DNA from: Streptomyces plumbidurans
GTDB taxonomy: Bacteria > Actinomycetota > Actinomycetes > Streptomycetales > Streptomycetaceae
Assembly (NCBI RefSeq): GCF_019857225.1
Contig: NZ_JAFJSY010000031.1
Span: forward strand, 1-64,000
DNA: 64,000 bases
Direction of reading: 5' to 3'
Shown piece by piece: positions 9,113 through 16,924 of the stretch (positions are counted from its first letter, which is position 1; every line of letters begins with the position of its first letter). Position numbers and translations under genes: made by a program. Below the pieces are notes generated by a model that was not told the DNA's origin, did not search any database, and worked only from the letters and a program-made list of their open reading frames with translations.

Positions 9113-10120
9113 TCAGCGCCGCGTTGTCCCATTCCTGCGGTTTTCTTTCTCCTTTCCTTTCTCCTTGGGCCGCTCCGCGCTGCCACCGTCACTGCTGCTG
9201 TTCGACCCCCTCTTTCCCGGAGGGCTCGGCGGCAGTGTCCTGCCTGCCGGTACCATGCGCAGCCCCCCGGACATGTATGCGGGCTGCTCTGCCAGCGGAG
9301 GGCGAGCTCGTTGGGTCGGCTGCTGGTTCAGGTACGCCGTGGAACTCGACAGGCCTGTGGAGTTCGACGGGAAGTATGTATCACTTGACGATTCGACCGC
9401 ATCGGGGGAATCCACCAGCTCGGTCAGGTTGAGCTGCGAATCATTGTCCTGCAGCATGAAGTCGCGCCGCTTGGACTGGTTCGCTAGCGCCGCTGCCCGC
9501 TTTTTGGCCTCTGGATCACCGAAAGCGGTCAGCCCGATGGCCGAGAAGGTGTGTCCGATCGCCTGCTGCTGTTTCCCCTGATCGGCGGGCATTGCACTGC
9601 TTTGCCCCGTGGCGTTTGTGATCCCCCCGACAGCGCCCATGAACGCGGCTCCCGCCTTGAGACCGTCCACCACACTGCCCGTTTGCCATGAAGAGTGTGC
9701 GAATTTCGCCGAGTCATAACCGTTGGCGATACTCGCCGTGCCGGCCCCGAGTTGCTGCGCGATGTTCCCGTACGTCTTGTACTGCTCGGACGTCGCATGC
9801 GCCTGAACGAACTTGCCCGCAGCCTGGAGGATTTCGGCCGCGATCTTGACGTACTGCTTGGTTTCCGTGTCGTGCTCCCACATCCACCTGGCAGCGCCCC
9901 CGGCGCGTTCTGCGCCCCACTTGAGAACCTCAATGCCCCTGCTGCCGATGACGGCCGCGTAGTACAACCCCGATCGCTGGTCGTGGATGATCGCTGAAGG
10001 CTGTGTCTCCGACGGGGACGGCATGTTTATCACAGCGTCACCGGTGGCTTGGATCGAATTCCGTCTTCCTGGGCCGTCGCCACGATTGAACGAGAAGCCG
10101 CGTACAGGTTGTGTCGGCAT
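9113..10120 (-). CDS. Hypothetical 335-aa protein with Gly/Ala helical core and basic tail
   Basis: Not recognised. ATG 10120 has AAAGGA 8 nt upstream. The middle (about 75-190) is helical and Ala/Gly-rich (QLGAGTASIANGYDSAKF, LKAGAAFMGAVGGI), with amphipathic stretches that could insert in membranes. The last 80 residues are Ser/Pro/Gly-rich and very basic, ending NRRNGTTRR. There is no signal peptide. It is divergent from the DUF4913 gene with two shared-type promoters in between. Composition and gene neighbourhood suggest a structural or secreted component of the adjacent T4SS-like system, but there is no direct evidence. Confidence 0.7.
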   Translation of the reverse strand: MPTQPVRGFSFNRGDGPGRRNSIQATGDAVINMPSPSETQPSAIIHDQRSGLYYAAVIGSRGIEVLKWGAERAGGAARWMWEHDTETKQYVKIAAEILQAAGKFVQAHATSEQYKTYGNIAQQLGAGTASIANGYDSAKFAHSSWQTGSVVDGLKAGAAFMGAVGGITNATGQSSAMPADQGKQQQAIGHTFSAIGLTAFGDPEAKKRAAALANQSKRRDFMLQDNDSQLNLTELVDSPDAVESSSDTYFPSNSTGLSSSTAYLNQQPTQRARPPLAEQPAYMSGGLRMVPAGRTLPPSPPGKRGSNSSSDGGSAERPKEKGKEKENRRNGTTRR

Positions 10121-10165
10121 GCCGGGTGTCCTTTCGCAGATCATGAAACCTGCTTCCAGAGGGCC

Positions 10166-10194
10166 ACAACGGCGCCGGTTTCGGGGCGGTTCAA
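10166..10194 (-). promoter_or_regulatory. ECF-sigma-like promoter, TTGAACCG-N15-CGTTGT
   Basis: -35 TTGAACCG (10194-10187), 15 nt, -10 CGTTGT (10171-10166) on the minus strand, 45 nt before the 335-aa gene start. Confidence 0.7.
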
Positions 10195-10247
10195 GCGGAC
10201 ACGGAACGGGCTGGACTCCGTGCGCGGACGGGTGCCGGCAGTGACCG

Positions 10248-10276
10248 TTGAACCGAATGCCGCGTGTGCACGTGGT
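10248..10276 (+). promoter_or_regulatory. ECF-sigma-like promoter, TTGAACCG-N15-CGTGGT
   Basis: -35 TTGAACCG (10248-10255), 15 nt, -10 CGTGGT (10271-10276), one base off the shared -10. 48 nt before the DUF4913 gene start. Confidence 0.55.
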
Positions 10277-10324
10277 GTCGACGCACGGACCGAGCCAAAG
10301 CTGCCGAGAGAAGGTGGGGCTGCC

Positions 10325-10825
10325 ATGCCCACTGAGACCGTCGAGGTCTCCGCGCAAGCGCGGGGTGCCGATGCTGCCGAAGAGGCCGACGCGAAGGCGG
10401 ACAGCACGGCCCCTCAGGAGGAATCTCCGAGCCCCTCGCACTTCATCCTCTACAAGGAGGGGCCCGAATATGTGGAGGCGCTGCGCCAGTTGACCCTCTG
10501 GACACACCACGTTCTGCTGCCCGTCTACGGCAGAGAGGTGACCTCGACCCAGCCCTGGTGCTCCCGCTGGTGGGAGCACCCCGAAGCAGTCGCCCAGTTG
10601 CACAGCCTCTGGCTCGCCTGGGGCGAGTTGACCGGTCCCGGTTCCGGGATGTGCGGGCCCGCGAACTGGCACCGTGACTACCTTGCACCAGTGATGAACT
10701 CTTTGCGCGAGCCCATGGGCCCCTTCGCCGGCTGCAAGCCCGGTTCCCACCGCGGGAAGGAGAAGCCCACCGTCGACGCCCTTGACCCGTTCGGGCCTCC
10801 GCCTCCGCCGCCCGGCCAAGCGTGA
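10325..10825 (+). CDS. DUF4913 domain protein
   Basis: 166 aa, ATG 10325 with GAAGGTGG upstream. After an acidic N-terminal 45 residues comes the DUF4913 core, recognisable by PVYGREVTSTQPWCSRWWEH, the LHSLWLAWGEL stretch and NWHRDYLAP. The family is common next to actinobacterial conjugative and integrative element genes, and its molecular function is unknown. A Pro-rich end (FGPPPPPPGQA) could bind a partner. Its presence beside VirB4/VirD4-like genes supports the reading of this region as a conjugation-derived or T4SS module. Confidence 0.8.
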   Translation: MPTETVEVSAQARGADAAEEADAKADSTAPQEESPSPSHFILYKEGPEYVEALRQLTLWTHHVLLPVYGREVTSTQPWCSRWWEHPEAVAQLHSLWLAWGELTGPGSGMCGPANWHRDYLAPVMNSLREPMGPFAGCKPGSHRGKEKPTVDALDPFGPPPPPPGQA

Positions 10826-10879
10826 AACACATCCTGAGTTGCAGGGATGCAGAAGGCGGTGACGCCCTGCCCGCCCGTA

Positions 10880-10908
10880 CTGAACCGTTCACCCCCGCCC
10901 CCCGTCGT
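10880..10908 (+). promoter_or_regulatory. ECF-sigma-like promoter, CTGAACCG-N15-CGTCGT
   Basis: -35 CTGAACCG (10880-10887), 15 nt, -10 CGTCGT (10903-10908), 65 nt before the 280-aa gene start. Confidence 0.65.
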
Positions 10909-10973
10909 TTGTCGTGTCAGGGCCCATGCCACAAGGGGTCCCGTTCACGGAACAGGCGAGAGGGAGGGCCAGC

Positions 10974-11816
10974 ATGGCCATGGAAAGTCCGGGCTCCGGG
11001 CCGGCACGTCCCGAGGCGAGGTGGACCAGGCCCGCACCCCCGACGCCTGCGCAGCAATTGGCGCGGGAACTGATCGACGAGGACCTGCAAGCGGGTGAAC
11101 CGCGGTCGCAACGGCAGCCCAGCCGGTCGGGGGCCTTGGCCCGACTGCGGGAGTGGCTGCGGAGGAGGTTCTCCTCAGGTGCTGCAGCGCCCATCCAGAG
11201 CCGGCCGGAGCGAGCGAACTACCCGGCCCAACAGGAGAATCCTCGTCGGGCGCGCCAGAAGGTGGCCGAGTTCTCGACCCCGGAACTCCAGCAGGTCCTG
11301 CACGCCATCCTGGAACGGATCGCGGAAGACCCCAAGCTGCAGCAGGCATACCTGGACAGAAGGCTGCCGGTGGTGGAGGAACTGCTCCAGAGGACCGAGC
11401 CTCCGCGCACGGATCCGGCGTCGCAGTCGTCCACGTTCACACAGGCGGGCAAGAAAACTGAGCCGCAGGAGAGTCCAGATCCGGGAGCCGCCGAGGCTAC
11501 GAATGCCTCTCTCGAAGCTCCCTTCTCCGCCCCCGAGTTCCCCGACAGGGACCAGGACTCTGACAACCTTTCCGCCACGGTGAACTTCGCGGAAAGCACC
11601 GCCCATCCCGCCACGCCCTCCGCGGGTGCCGACGTCAGTTCGGCCCCGTCGAACCCCGTGACCGACAGGCGGGCACTGGCCCCCGCAACCATCTATGCGA
11701 CGAACGTCAATGTCACGTACGTCATGGACGGATCCGACGCAAGGAGTGCCACGCGCCCCGCCGCCGTGCCGCAGACACGATCGGCCTCTTCCGCGAACGG
11801 GCGGCGCCGCCGCTGA
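10974..11816 (+). CDS. Hypothetical 280-aa protein with disordered middle and Arg tail
   Basis: Not recognised. ATG 10974 has AGGGAGG 6 nt upstream. Residues 1-75 are Pro/Arg-rich. A compact helical segment at about 100-140 (FSTPELQQVLHAILERIAED, then KLQQAYLDRRLPVVEELLQ) may be a helical-bundle interaction domain. The rest is Ser/Pro/Glu-rich and probably disordered until a short beta-like stretch, ATIYATNVNVTYVMDG, and the terminal GRRRR. It has no signal peptide or membrane span. It lies between the DUF4913 and ChW-like genes and has its own copy of the shared promoter. Confidence 0.7.
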   Translation: MAMESPGSGPARPEARWTRPAPPTPAQQLARELIDEDLQAGEPRSQRQPSRSGALARLREWLRRRFSSGAAAPIQSRPERANYPAQQENPRRARQKVAEFSTPELQQVLHAILERIAEDPKLQQAYLDRRLPVVEELLQRTEPPRTDPASQSSTFTQAGKKTEPQESPDPGAAEATNASLEAPFSAPEFPDRDQDSDNLSATVNFAESTAHPATPSAGADVSSAPSNPVTDRRALAPATIYATNVNVTYVMDGSDARSATRPAAVPQTRSASSANGRRRR

Positions 11817-11860
11817 GCCGGCGTCCCGTTGAACCACATACTCCACCTCCGCACGGCCGA

Positions 11861-11890
11861 TTGAACCGTACGTCCCCCGCCCACCGTTGT
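11861..11890 (+). promoter_or_regulatory. ECF-sigma-like promoter, TTGAACCG-N16-CGTTGT
   Basis: -35 TTGAACCG (11861-11868), 16 nt, -10 CGTTGT (11885-11890), 33 nt before the start of the anchored ChW-like gene. Confidence 0.7.
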
Positions 11891-11923
11891 AGCTCGCAGC
11901 CGCACTGCCAGAAAGGGATGGGC

Positions 11924-13576
11924 ATGAGCCGGGACGAAGAGACGGACGACGCGATCGCGGCGGGCCAGCACGCTGCGCCCGGGGATCCGGTGAACTTCAG
12001 CAAGCGGGAGCCCTTCGCGGAAGCTGCCGGACCGTCGTCGCACTTCTCGGTGTTCATCGACGCCGACGGCTCCGCCTCCGTCGACGGAGTGCCCGTGCAC
12101 GCGGCGGGAGGACAGTCCGTCGACGAGGCCGTCCTCGACACGCTGCACCGCCACGCGCGCGAGCTCAACTCCCCCGTCACTGCGGCCATTTCCGACCCTG
12201 CCGTCGCGGAGGTGACCTTCGTCGAGGTCGCCCCCGACGGTTCGAGCAAGCTGGTGGAGGAGCCGCTGACGCCGCCTCCGCCACCGCCTGCGCCTGCGCC
12301 TGCGCCGGGGGCGGCCGGGGATTCGGAATCCATCGGCGCCCACGACGTCCACGACGCCCCCGACGTCCACGACGCCCCCGACGCCCCCGACGCCCCCGAC
12401 GCCCCCGAATCCGGACTCTGGGGCGTCGGCGCTCCCATCGGCGGCCCCTCCGACGACGGTTCTCACAGCGACGGCTTCCGCGAGGACGACCTTCACGACA
12501 AAGACTTTCCCGACAACGACCTCCGCGACAACGACCTTCACGACGACGGCCTGCACGAGGACAGCCGGGACGACGACTTCAACGACAGCCCCGACGACGG
12601 CCTCGAAGAATCGCGCTTCGCGCTGCCGCGCCCCTCGCTCCCCCGCCCCTCCCTGCCCTCCTTCTCCCCCGGTATCCCCTCCCTGTCGCTGCCGCGCCGT
12701 TCCAAGGACTCCGGCGCGCGGGCGACGCGGCAGTCGGACGACGAGTACCGGGCCACCGGTCTGCTTCACCGGCCCCTGGTCGTCGGGCCGGTGGCGCTCG
12801 GAGTGGCCGTGCTCGTCATCGTGCCGTTGGTGATACTGGGCAGCGGATCGGACGGCGACGGAGGCCAGAACCAGGCCGCCGGCACCAGCGACAAGCTGGA
12901 CAGGTCCCCGGAACACGACAAGTCGAAGACGTCGCCAACCGTCTCCGTGTCGCCGAGCCTGGTGCCGCCGCCGTCGTTCAGTGCCTCACCGTCGGCCAAG
13001 GCCAAGCGCAAACCGAAGGACAAGGCCACCGCCACCGTGACCGTGCGGCCGTCGGAGGTCAGGGTCACCGTGACCGCCAAACCCTCGGCGGACACCGCCG
13101 CCAGCGCCGTGAACCGCCTTGCCAAAAACGATCCCGGACGGCACATCTGCTATCGCGCCTACGTCTCCGGACGCGGCTGGCAAAAGCCCGTGTGCGACGG
13201 GACAGTGGCCGGTACGACGGGCCAGAACCGGGCGATCAAGGCACTCAACATCGCGGTGCGCGGCACGGGCGGTGTGGCCGCCAACGCCTTCGTGCACAAG
13301 GCCGGTTCGACCGACGGCAAGGGCGTCTGGATGCCGCACTGGACTCCCAACACCGACGACGGCAAGAACATCTACATCGGCAGCGGGAGGAAGAGCGCCC
13401 CGAACATGCTGGGCTTCGCCATCAACATCGGCAGCGGCGGGCAGATCTGCCAGGTCGCCCGCGTCCACAACGCCGACTGGGGTCAGCAGGGCTGCGTCAA
13501 CCCTCGCCCCGAGTACACCTTCGGCGGCACCCTCAGCAACGACGTGTGGCTGGAGGCGGTCAAGTTCGCGGTGTGA
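11924..13576 (+). CDS. Single-span membrane protein with acidic repeats and extracellular ChW-like domain
   Basis: 550 aa, ATG 11924 with AAAGGGA upstream. N-terminal 280 residues are probably cytoplasmic and acidic, with Asp-Ala-Pro repeats (about 140-161) and a run of D-D-L-H-D-like units (about 185-230), then Pro/Ser repeats. One membrane span (about 285-305, GVAVLVIVPLVILGSG) is followed by a Ser/Pro/Lys linker and a C-terminal domain (about 405-550) containing YRAYVSGRGWQ, then DGTVAGTTGQNRAIKAL, which fits the clostridial hydrophobic-W (ChW) repeat pattern; three or four Cys could form disulfides. ChW repeats occur in surface and cellulosome-associated proteins. Topology cytoplasm-in, domain-out is inferred. 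It could link an intracellular machine to the cell surface. Confidence 0.75.
   Translation: MSRDEETDDAIAAGQHAAPGDPVNFSKREPFAEAAGPSSHFSVFIDADGSASVDGVPVHAAGGQSVDEAVLDTLHRHARELNSPVTAAISDPAVAEVTFVEVAPDGSSKLVEEPLTPPPPPPAPAPAPGAAGDSESIGAHDVHDAPDVHDAPDAPDAPDAPESGLWGVGAPIGGPSDDGSHSDGFREDDLHDKDFPDNDLRDNDLHDDGLHEDSRDDDFNDSPDDGLEESRFALPRPSLPRPSLPSFSPGIPSLSLPRRSKDSGARATRQSDDEYRATGLLHRPLVVGPVALGVAVLVIVPLVILGSGSDGDGGQNQAAGTSDKLDRSPEHDKSKTSPTVSVSPSLVPPPSFSASPSAKAKRKPKDKATATVTVRPSEVRVTVTAKPSADTAASAVNRLAKNDPGRHICYRAYVSGRGWQKPVCDGTVAGTTGQNRAIKALNIAVRGTGGVAANAFVHKAGSTDGKGVWMPHWTPNTDDGKNIYIGSGRKSAPNMLGFAINIGSGGQICQVARVHNADWGQQGCVNPRPEYTFGGTLSNDVWLEAVKFAV
12344..12406 (+). repeat. In-frame minisatellite in the ChW-like gene
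   Basis: Two 18-bp units (GACGTCCACGACGCCCCC) followed by three 9-bp units (GACGCCCCC), all in frame, encode Asp-Val-His-Asp-Ala-Pro and Asp-Ala-Pro repeats. Copy number is likely to vary between strains by slippage. Confidence 0.8.
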
Positions 13577-13578
13577 GC

Positions 13579-13637
13579 CCACCCCGTCCCGCCCGTCCCG
13601 CCCGCCCCACCCCGTCCTGTTCCGTCCCGCCCCGTCC
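13579..13637. repeat. C-rich low-complexity spacer
   Basis: Repeated CCGTCCCGCCC-like units between the ChW-like gene and the AfsR-like regulator. No coding signal or clear hairpin is seen. Confidence 0.5.
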
Positions 13638-13711
13638 TGATTGAAGACGACCGTATCGGTTCGTGTAATGCAACGGTCGCTGAACGGAAACAGTTCACCT
13701 CAGCAGCACCA

Positions 13712-13744
13712 TTGACCACGCGGAGTGTCAGTACAGTCCGCAGG
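13712..13744 (+). promoter_or_regulatory. Promoter for leaderless AfsR-like gene
   Basis: TTGACC (13712-13717) and TACAGT (13732-13737) precede the GTG at 13745 by exactly 7 nt. No ribosome binding site is present, which fits a leaderless mRNA. The 14-nt spacer between the boxes is short. Confidence 0.45.
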
Positions 13745-16700
13745 GTGAACGCAGCGAACTTGACCACCTTGCGCTTCTCCCTGCTCGGCCCGGTGCGGGC
13801 CTGGCACGACGATCGAGAGCTGGACCTGGGTTCGCCACAGCAACGCGTCGTGCTGGCCGTGCTGCTGCTGCGCCGGGGGCAGGCCGTGACTCTCGCCGAA
13901 CTCGTCGACGCCGTCTGGGGTGTCGAGCCGCCGCCAACCGCCGCGTCCGTCCTGCGCACCTACGTCTCCCGCCTTCGTAAGGTGCTGGAGCCCGGCCGCG
14001 ACTCGGCCCACCCGCCACGGACGATCATCTCCGTCGGGGACGGATACCAGATCCAGGTACCCGACGAGACCCTGGACCTGGCCGTGTTCGAACGGCGGAT
14101 CGCGGACGCAGCGAGTGCATCCGCCGCCGGCGACGAGTCCACCGCCGCGAAACTCCTGCACGACGCCCTGGACGGGCGGCGGGGCGCGGCGCTCGCCGGG
14201 CTGCCCGGCCCGCTGGCCGAGGCCGAGCGCTCCCGGCTCGCCGAGGTACGGCTGACCGCGCTGGAGAGGCGTCTGGATCTCGACATCCGGCTCGGCCACC
14301 CCGGTGACGTCATCGGCGAACTGATGTCGCTGACCGGGGAGCACCCGCTGCGGGAGGAACTGTGCCGGCTCCTCATGCTGGCCCTCTACCGCTCCGGGCG
14401 ACAGGCAGAGGCCCTTGCGGCCTACCGCACGACGCGCGACACCCTCGTGGCCGAGCTGGGCGTCGAACCCGGCCCCGCCCTACGGGACTTACATGCGCGG
14501 ATCCTCGCGTCCGACGCGTCGCTCGCCTCGCCGGCCCCCGCCTCGAATCCGGGCTCCTCACCGCTCCGCCACGAGGAACCGCCGGCCGCCCCGTCACCCG
14601 CACGGCACACCGCGACCACCGCTGCACCCACGCAGAGCACGACGGACCCCTCCGGTTCCGCAGGCACCACGAACACCCCGGGCACGGCCGCCTACGCCCC
14701 GCACCCCGACGCGCCCGGCCGGTTCCGGGACAGCACAACTCCCCTCCCGCAGCAGCGCACTTCCCCTGACGCCGACGCCGACGCCGATGCCGACGACCAG
14801 GCCCGCGCGGAAGGGCAAGCTCCAGCCGCCCTCCTCCAACCCGCCGTCGGACAGTCCCCCGACCCGAGCCCGGTCACCACCACCCCGCCCGGCTACACAC
14901 CCCGCCTCGCCCAACTCCCCGCCGACCTCACCGCCTTCACCGGGCGGGACGCCGAACTGGAGCGGTCCCTGAGCCTGTTGCCCCTCGACGGCGGCGGGCC
15001 GGCCACGCTGACGATCAGCGCGATCGGCGGCATGGCCGGCATAGGCAAGACCACCCTGGCGGTGCACCTGGCCCACCGGGTCGCCGACCGTTTCCCCGAC
15101 GGGCAGCTCTGCATCAACCTGCGCGGCTTCGATCCGACCGGCTCGATCATGCCCCCGCAGGAGGCCATCCGTATCCTCCTCGACGCCCTGGGCGTACCCC
15201 CGCAGCGGCTGCCGGCCGGACTCGAGGCACAGGCGGCGCTCTACCGCAGCGTGCTGGCCGAGCGGCGGGTGCTGATCCTGCTCGACAACGCCCGCGACAG
15301 CGAGCAGGTACGCCCGCTGCTGCCCGGTTCCCCCGGCTGCCTCGTCATCGTCACCAGCCGCAACCAGCTCACCGGCCTGGTCGTCGGCGAGGGGGCGCAC
15401 CCGCTGACGCTGGACCAGCTGACGTCCGCCGAGGCACACGAGTTCCTGGCGCGCCGGCTCGGCGCCCAGCGGCTCGCGGAGGAACCGGAGGCGGTGGAGG
15501 AGATCGTCGCGCGGTGTGCCCTGCTGCCGCTGGCCCTCGCGGTGGTCGCCGCCCGCGCCGCCACCCACCCCGGCTTCCCGCTCAGCGCCATCGCGGAGGA
15601 ACTGCGGGACAGCCACGACAGCCTCGACGTCTTCGCCGGGGACGACATCGCCATCGACGTACGGTCGGTGTTCTCCTCTTCGTACGAAGCCCTGTCGCCC
15701 CCGGCGGCGCGGCTGTTCCGGCTGCTGGGGCTGCATTCGGGGCCGGACATCTCCGCGCCCGCCGCGGCCGCTCTCGCCGGGCTCACCCCGCGCGAGACCC
15801 GCGGCCTGCTCGTCGAGCTGACCCGCGCCCACTTACTCACCGAGCACTACCCCGGCCGCTACACCTTGCACGACCTGCTGCGCGTCTACTCCGCCGAGCG
15901 CGTCGCCGCCGAGGAGACGGCGCAGGAACGGGACCTGGCGGTGGAGCGACTGCTGTCCTGGTATCTGCACACCGCGGACGCCACCTGTGCGCACATCACG
16001 CCCGGCCGCCACCGGGTCACCCTGGAACCGCTGCCACCGTCCTGCCGGCCCCTGTCGTTCACGACCTACGACCAGGCCCTGGACTGGTGCGAGACCGAGC
16101 GGGCCAACCTGGTCCGCGCGGTCCACCAGGCCGCCGCGTGCCGACAGCCGGGCATCGCCTGGCGCCTGCCCGCCGTCCTGTGGGGGTTCTTCTACCTCCG
16201 CAGTCATCTGGTCGACTGGCTCGACGCCGCCCGGGCGGGCCTGTCCGCCGCTCGCGCCGTCCGCGACCGCCGGGGTGAGGCACAGGGACTCTCGGACACG
16301 GCCGCGGCACTGCGCTGCGCGAACCGCTACGACGAGGCCATCGACCACTACCTTCAGGCGATGGCCGTCTTCCGGGAGCTGGGAGACTCGAAGGGCAGGC
16401 TGCGGGCCGTCGCCAACCTGGGCGACGCCTACCTCCACGCCGGCCAGTTCGCCAAGGCCGCGGCATACTGCCGCCGCGGGCTGGCCCTCGGCCGAGCCGT
16501 CGGCAGCAAGTGGGGCGAGGGAATCTCCCTGAGCAACCTGGGCGACGCCTACCAGCGGCTCGGCCGGTTCGACGAGGCCGTCCGCATCCTGGAACAGGCG
16601 CTGGTCGTCCTGCGCGACAGCGACAACCGGTGGGTCGAGGGCGTCACCCTCGACATCCTCGGCACGGTCCACCACCGTCTGGGTGCCCGCGACCGCGCGG

Positions 16701-16924
16701 TCGAGTACTACCGGGAGGCTCTCGCCGTCCACCGGGACCTCGGCAACCGGTGGGGGGAGGGACACACCCTGGGCCACCTCGGCGACGTCCAACTGGCCAT
16801 CGGCGCACCCGAGATGGCCGGCACGACCTGGCGGCAGGCCCTGTCGATCTTCGCGGAGTTCGATCATCCGGACGCCGCGAAGATCGAGCAGAAGCTGCAA
16901 TCCCTTCAGTTCGCGGCGCGGTAG
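13745..16924 (+). CDS. AfsR/SARP-family transcriptional regulator with NB-ARC and TPR
   Basis: 1059 aa. Order: OmpR-type winged helix (about 5-90, LGSPQQRVVLAVLLLRRG), BTAD helical domain (about 95-240), Pro/Thr-rich linker (about 250-390), NB-ARC ATPase (about 400-660, Walker A GMAGIGKTT, Walker B RVLILLDN), then TPR repeats (about 850-1040, repeated NLGDAY and WGEG motifs). This is the AfsR layout: an ATP/ADP-switched activator binding direct repeats at secondary-metabolism or morphology genes. The GTG at 13745 is chosen because a TAnnnT box sits 7 nt upstream; TTG 13712 would add 11 residues but falls in the -35. The target is not obvious; neighbouring accessory genes are candidates. Confidence 0.9.
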   Translation: MNAANLTTLRFSLLGPVRAWHDDRELDLGSPQQRVVLAVLLLRRGQAVTLAELVDAVWGVEPPPTAASVLRTYVSRLRKVLEPGRDSAHPPRTIISVGDGYQIQVPDETLDLAVFERRIADAASASAAGDESTAAKLLHDALDGRRGAALAGLPGPLAEAERSRLAEVRLTALERRLDLDIRLGHPGDVIGELMSLTGEHPLREELCRLLMLALYRSGRQAEALAAYRTTRDTLVAELGVEPGPALRDLHARILASDASLASPAPASNPGSSPLRHEEPPAAPSPARHTATTAAPTQSTTDPSGSAGTTNTPGTAAYAPHPDAPGRFRDSTTPLPQQRTSPDADADADADDQARAEGQAPAALLQPAVGQSPDPSPVTTTPPGYTPRLAQLPADLTAFTGRDAELERSLSLLPLDGGGPATLTISAIGGMAGIGKTTLAVHLAHRVADRFPDGQLCINLRGFDPTGSIMPPQEAIRILLDALGVPPQRLPAGLEAQAALYRSVLAERRVLILLDNARDSEQVRPLLPGSPGCLVIVTSRNQLTGLVVGEGAHPLTLDQLTSAEAHEFLARRLGAQRLAEEPEAVEEIVARCALLPLALAVVAARAATHPGFPLSAIAEELRDSHDSLDVFAGDDIAIDVRSVFSSSYEALSPPAARLFRLLGLHSGPDISAPAAAALAGLTPRETRGLLVELTRAHLLTEHYPGRYTLHDLLRVYSAERVAAEETAQERDLAVERLLSWYLHTADATCAHITPGRHRVTLEPLPPSCRPLSFTTYDQALDWCETERANLVRAVHQAAACRQPGIAWRLPAVLWGFFYLRSHLVDWLDAARAGLSAARAVRDRRGEAQGLSDTAAALRCANRYDEAIDHYLQAMAVFRELGDSKGRLRAVANLGDAYLHAGQFAKAAAYCRRGLALGRAVGSKWGEGISLSNLGDAYQRLGRFDEAVRILEQALVVLRDSDNRWVEGVTLDILGTVHHRLGARDRAVEYYREALAVHRDLGNRWGEGHTLGHLGDVQLAIGAPEMAGTTWRQALSIFAEFDHPDAAKIEQKLQSLQFAAR

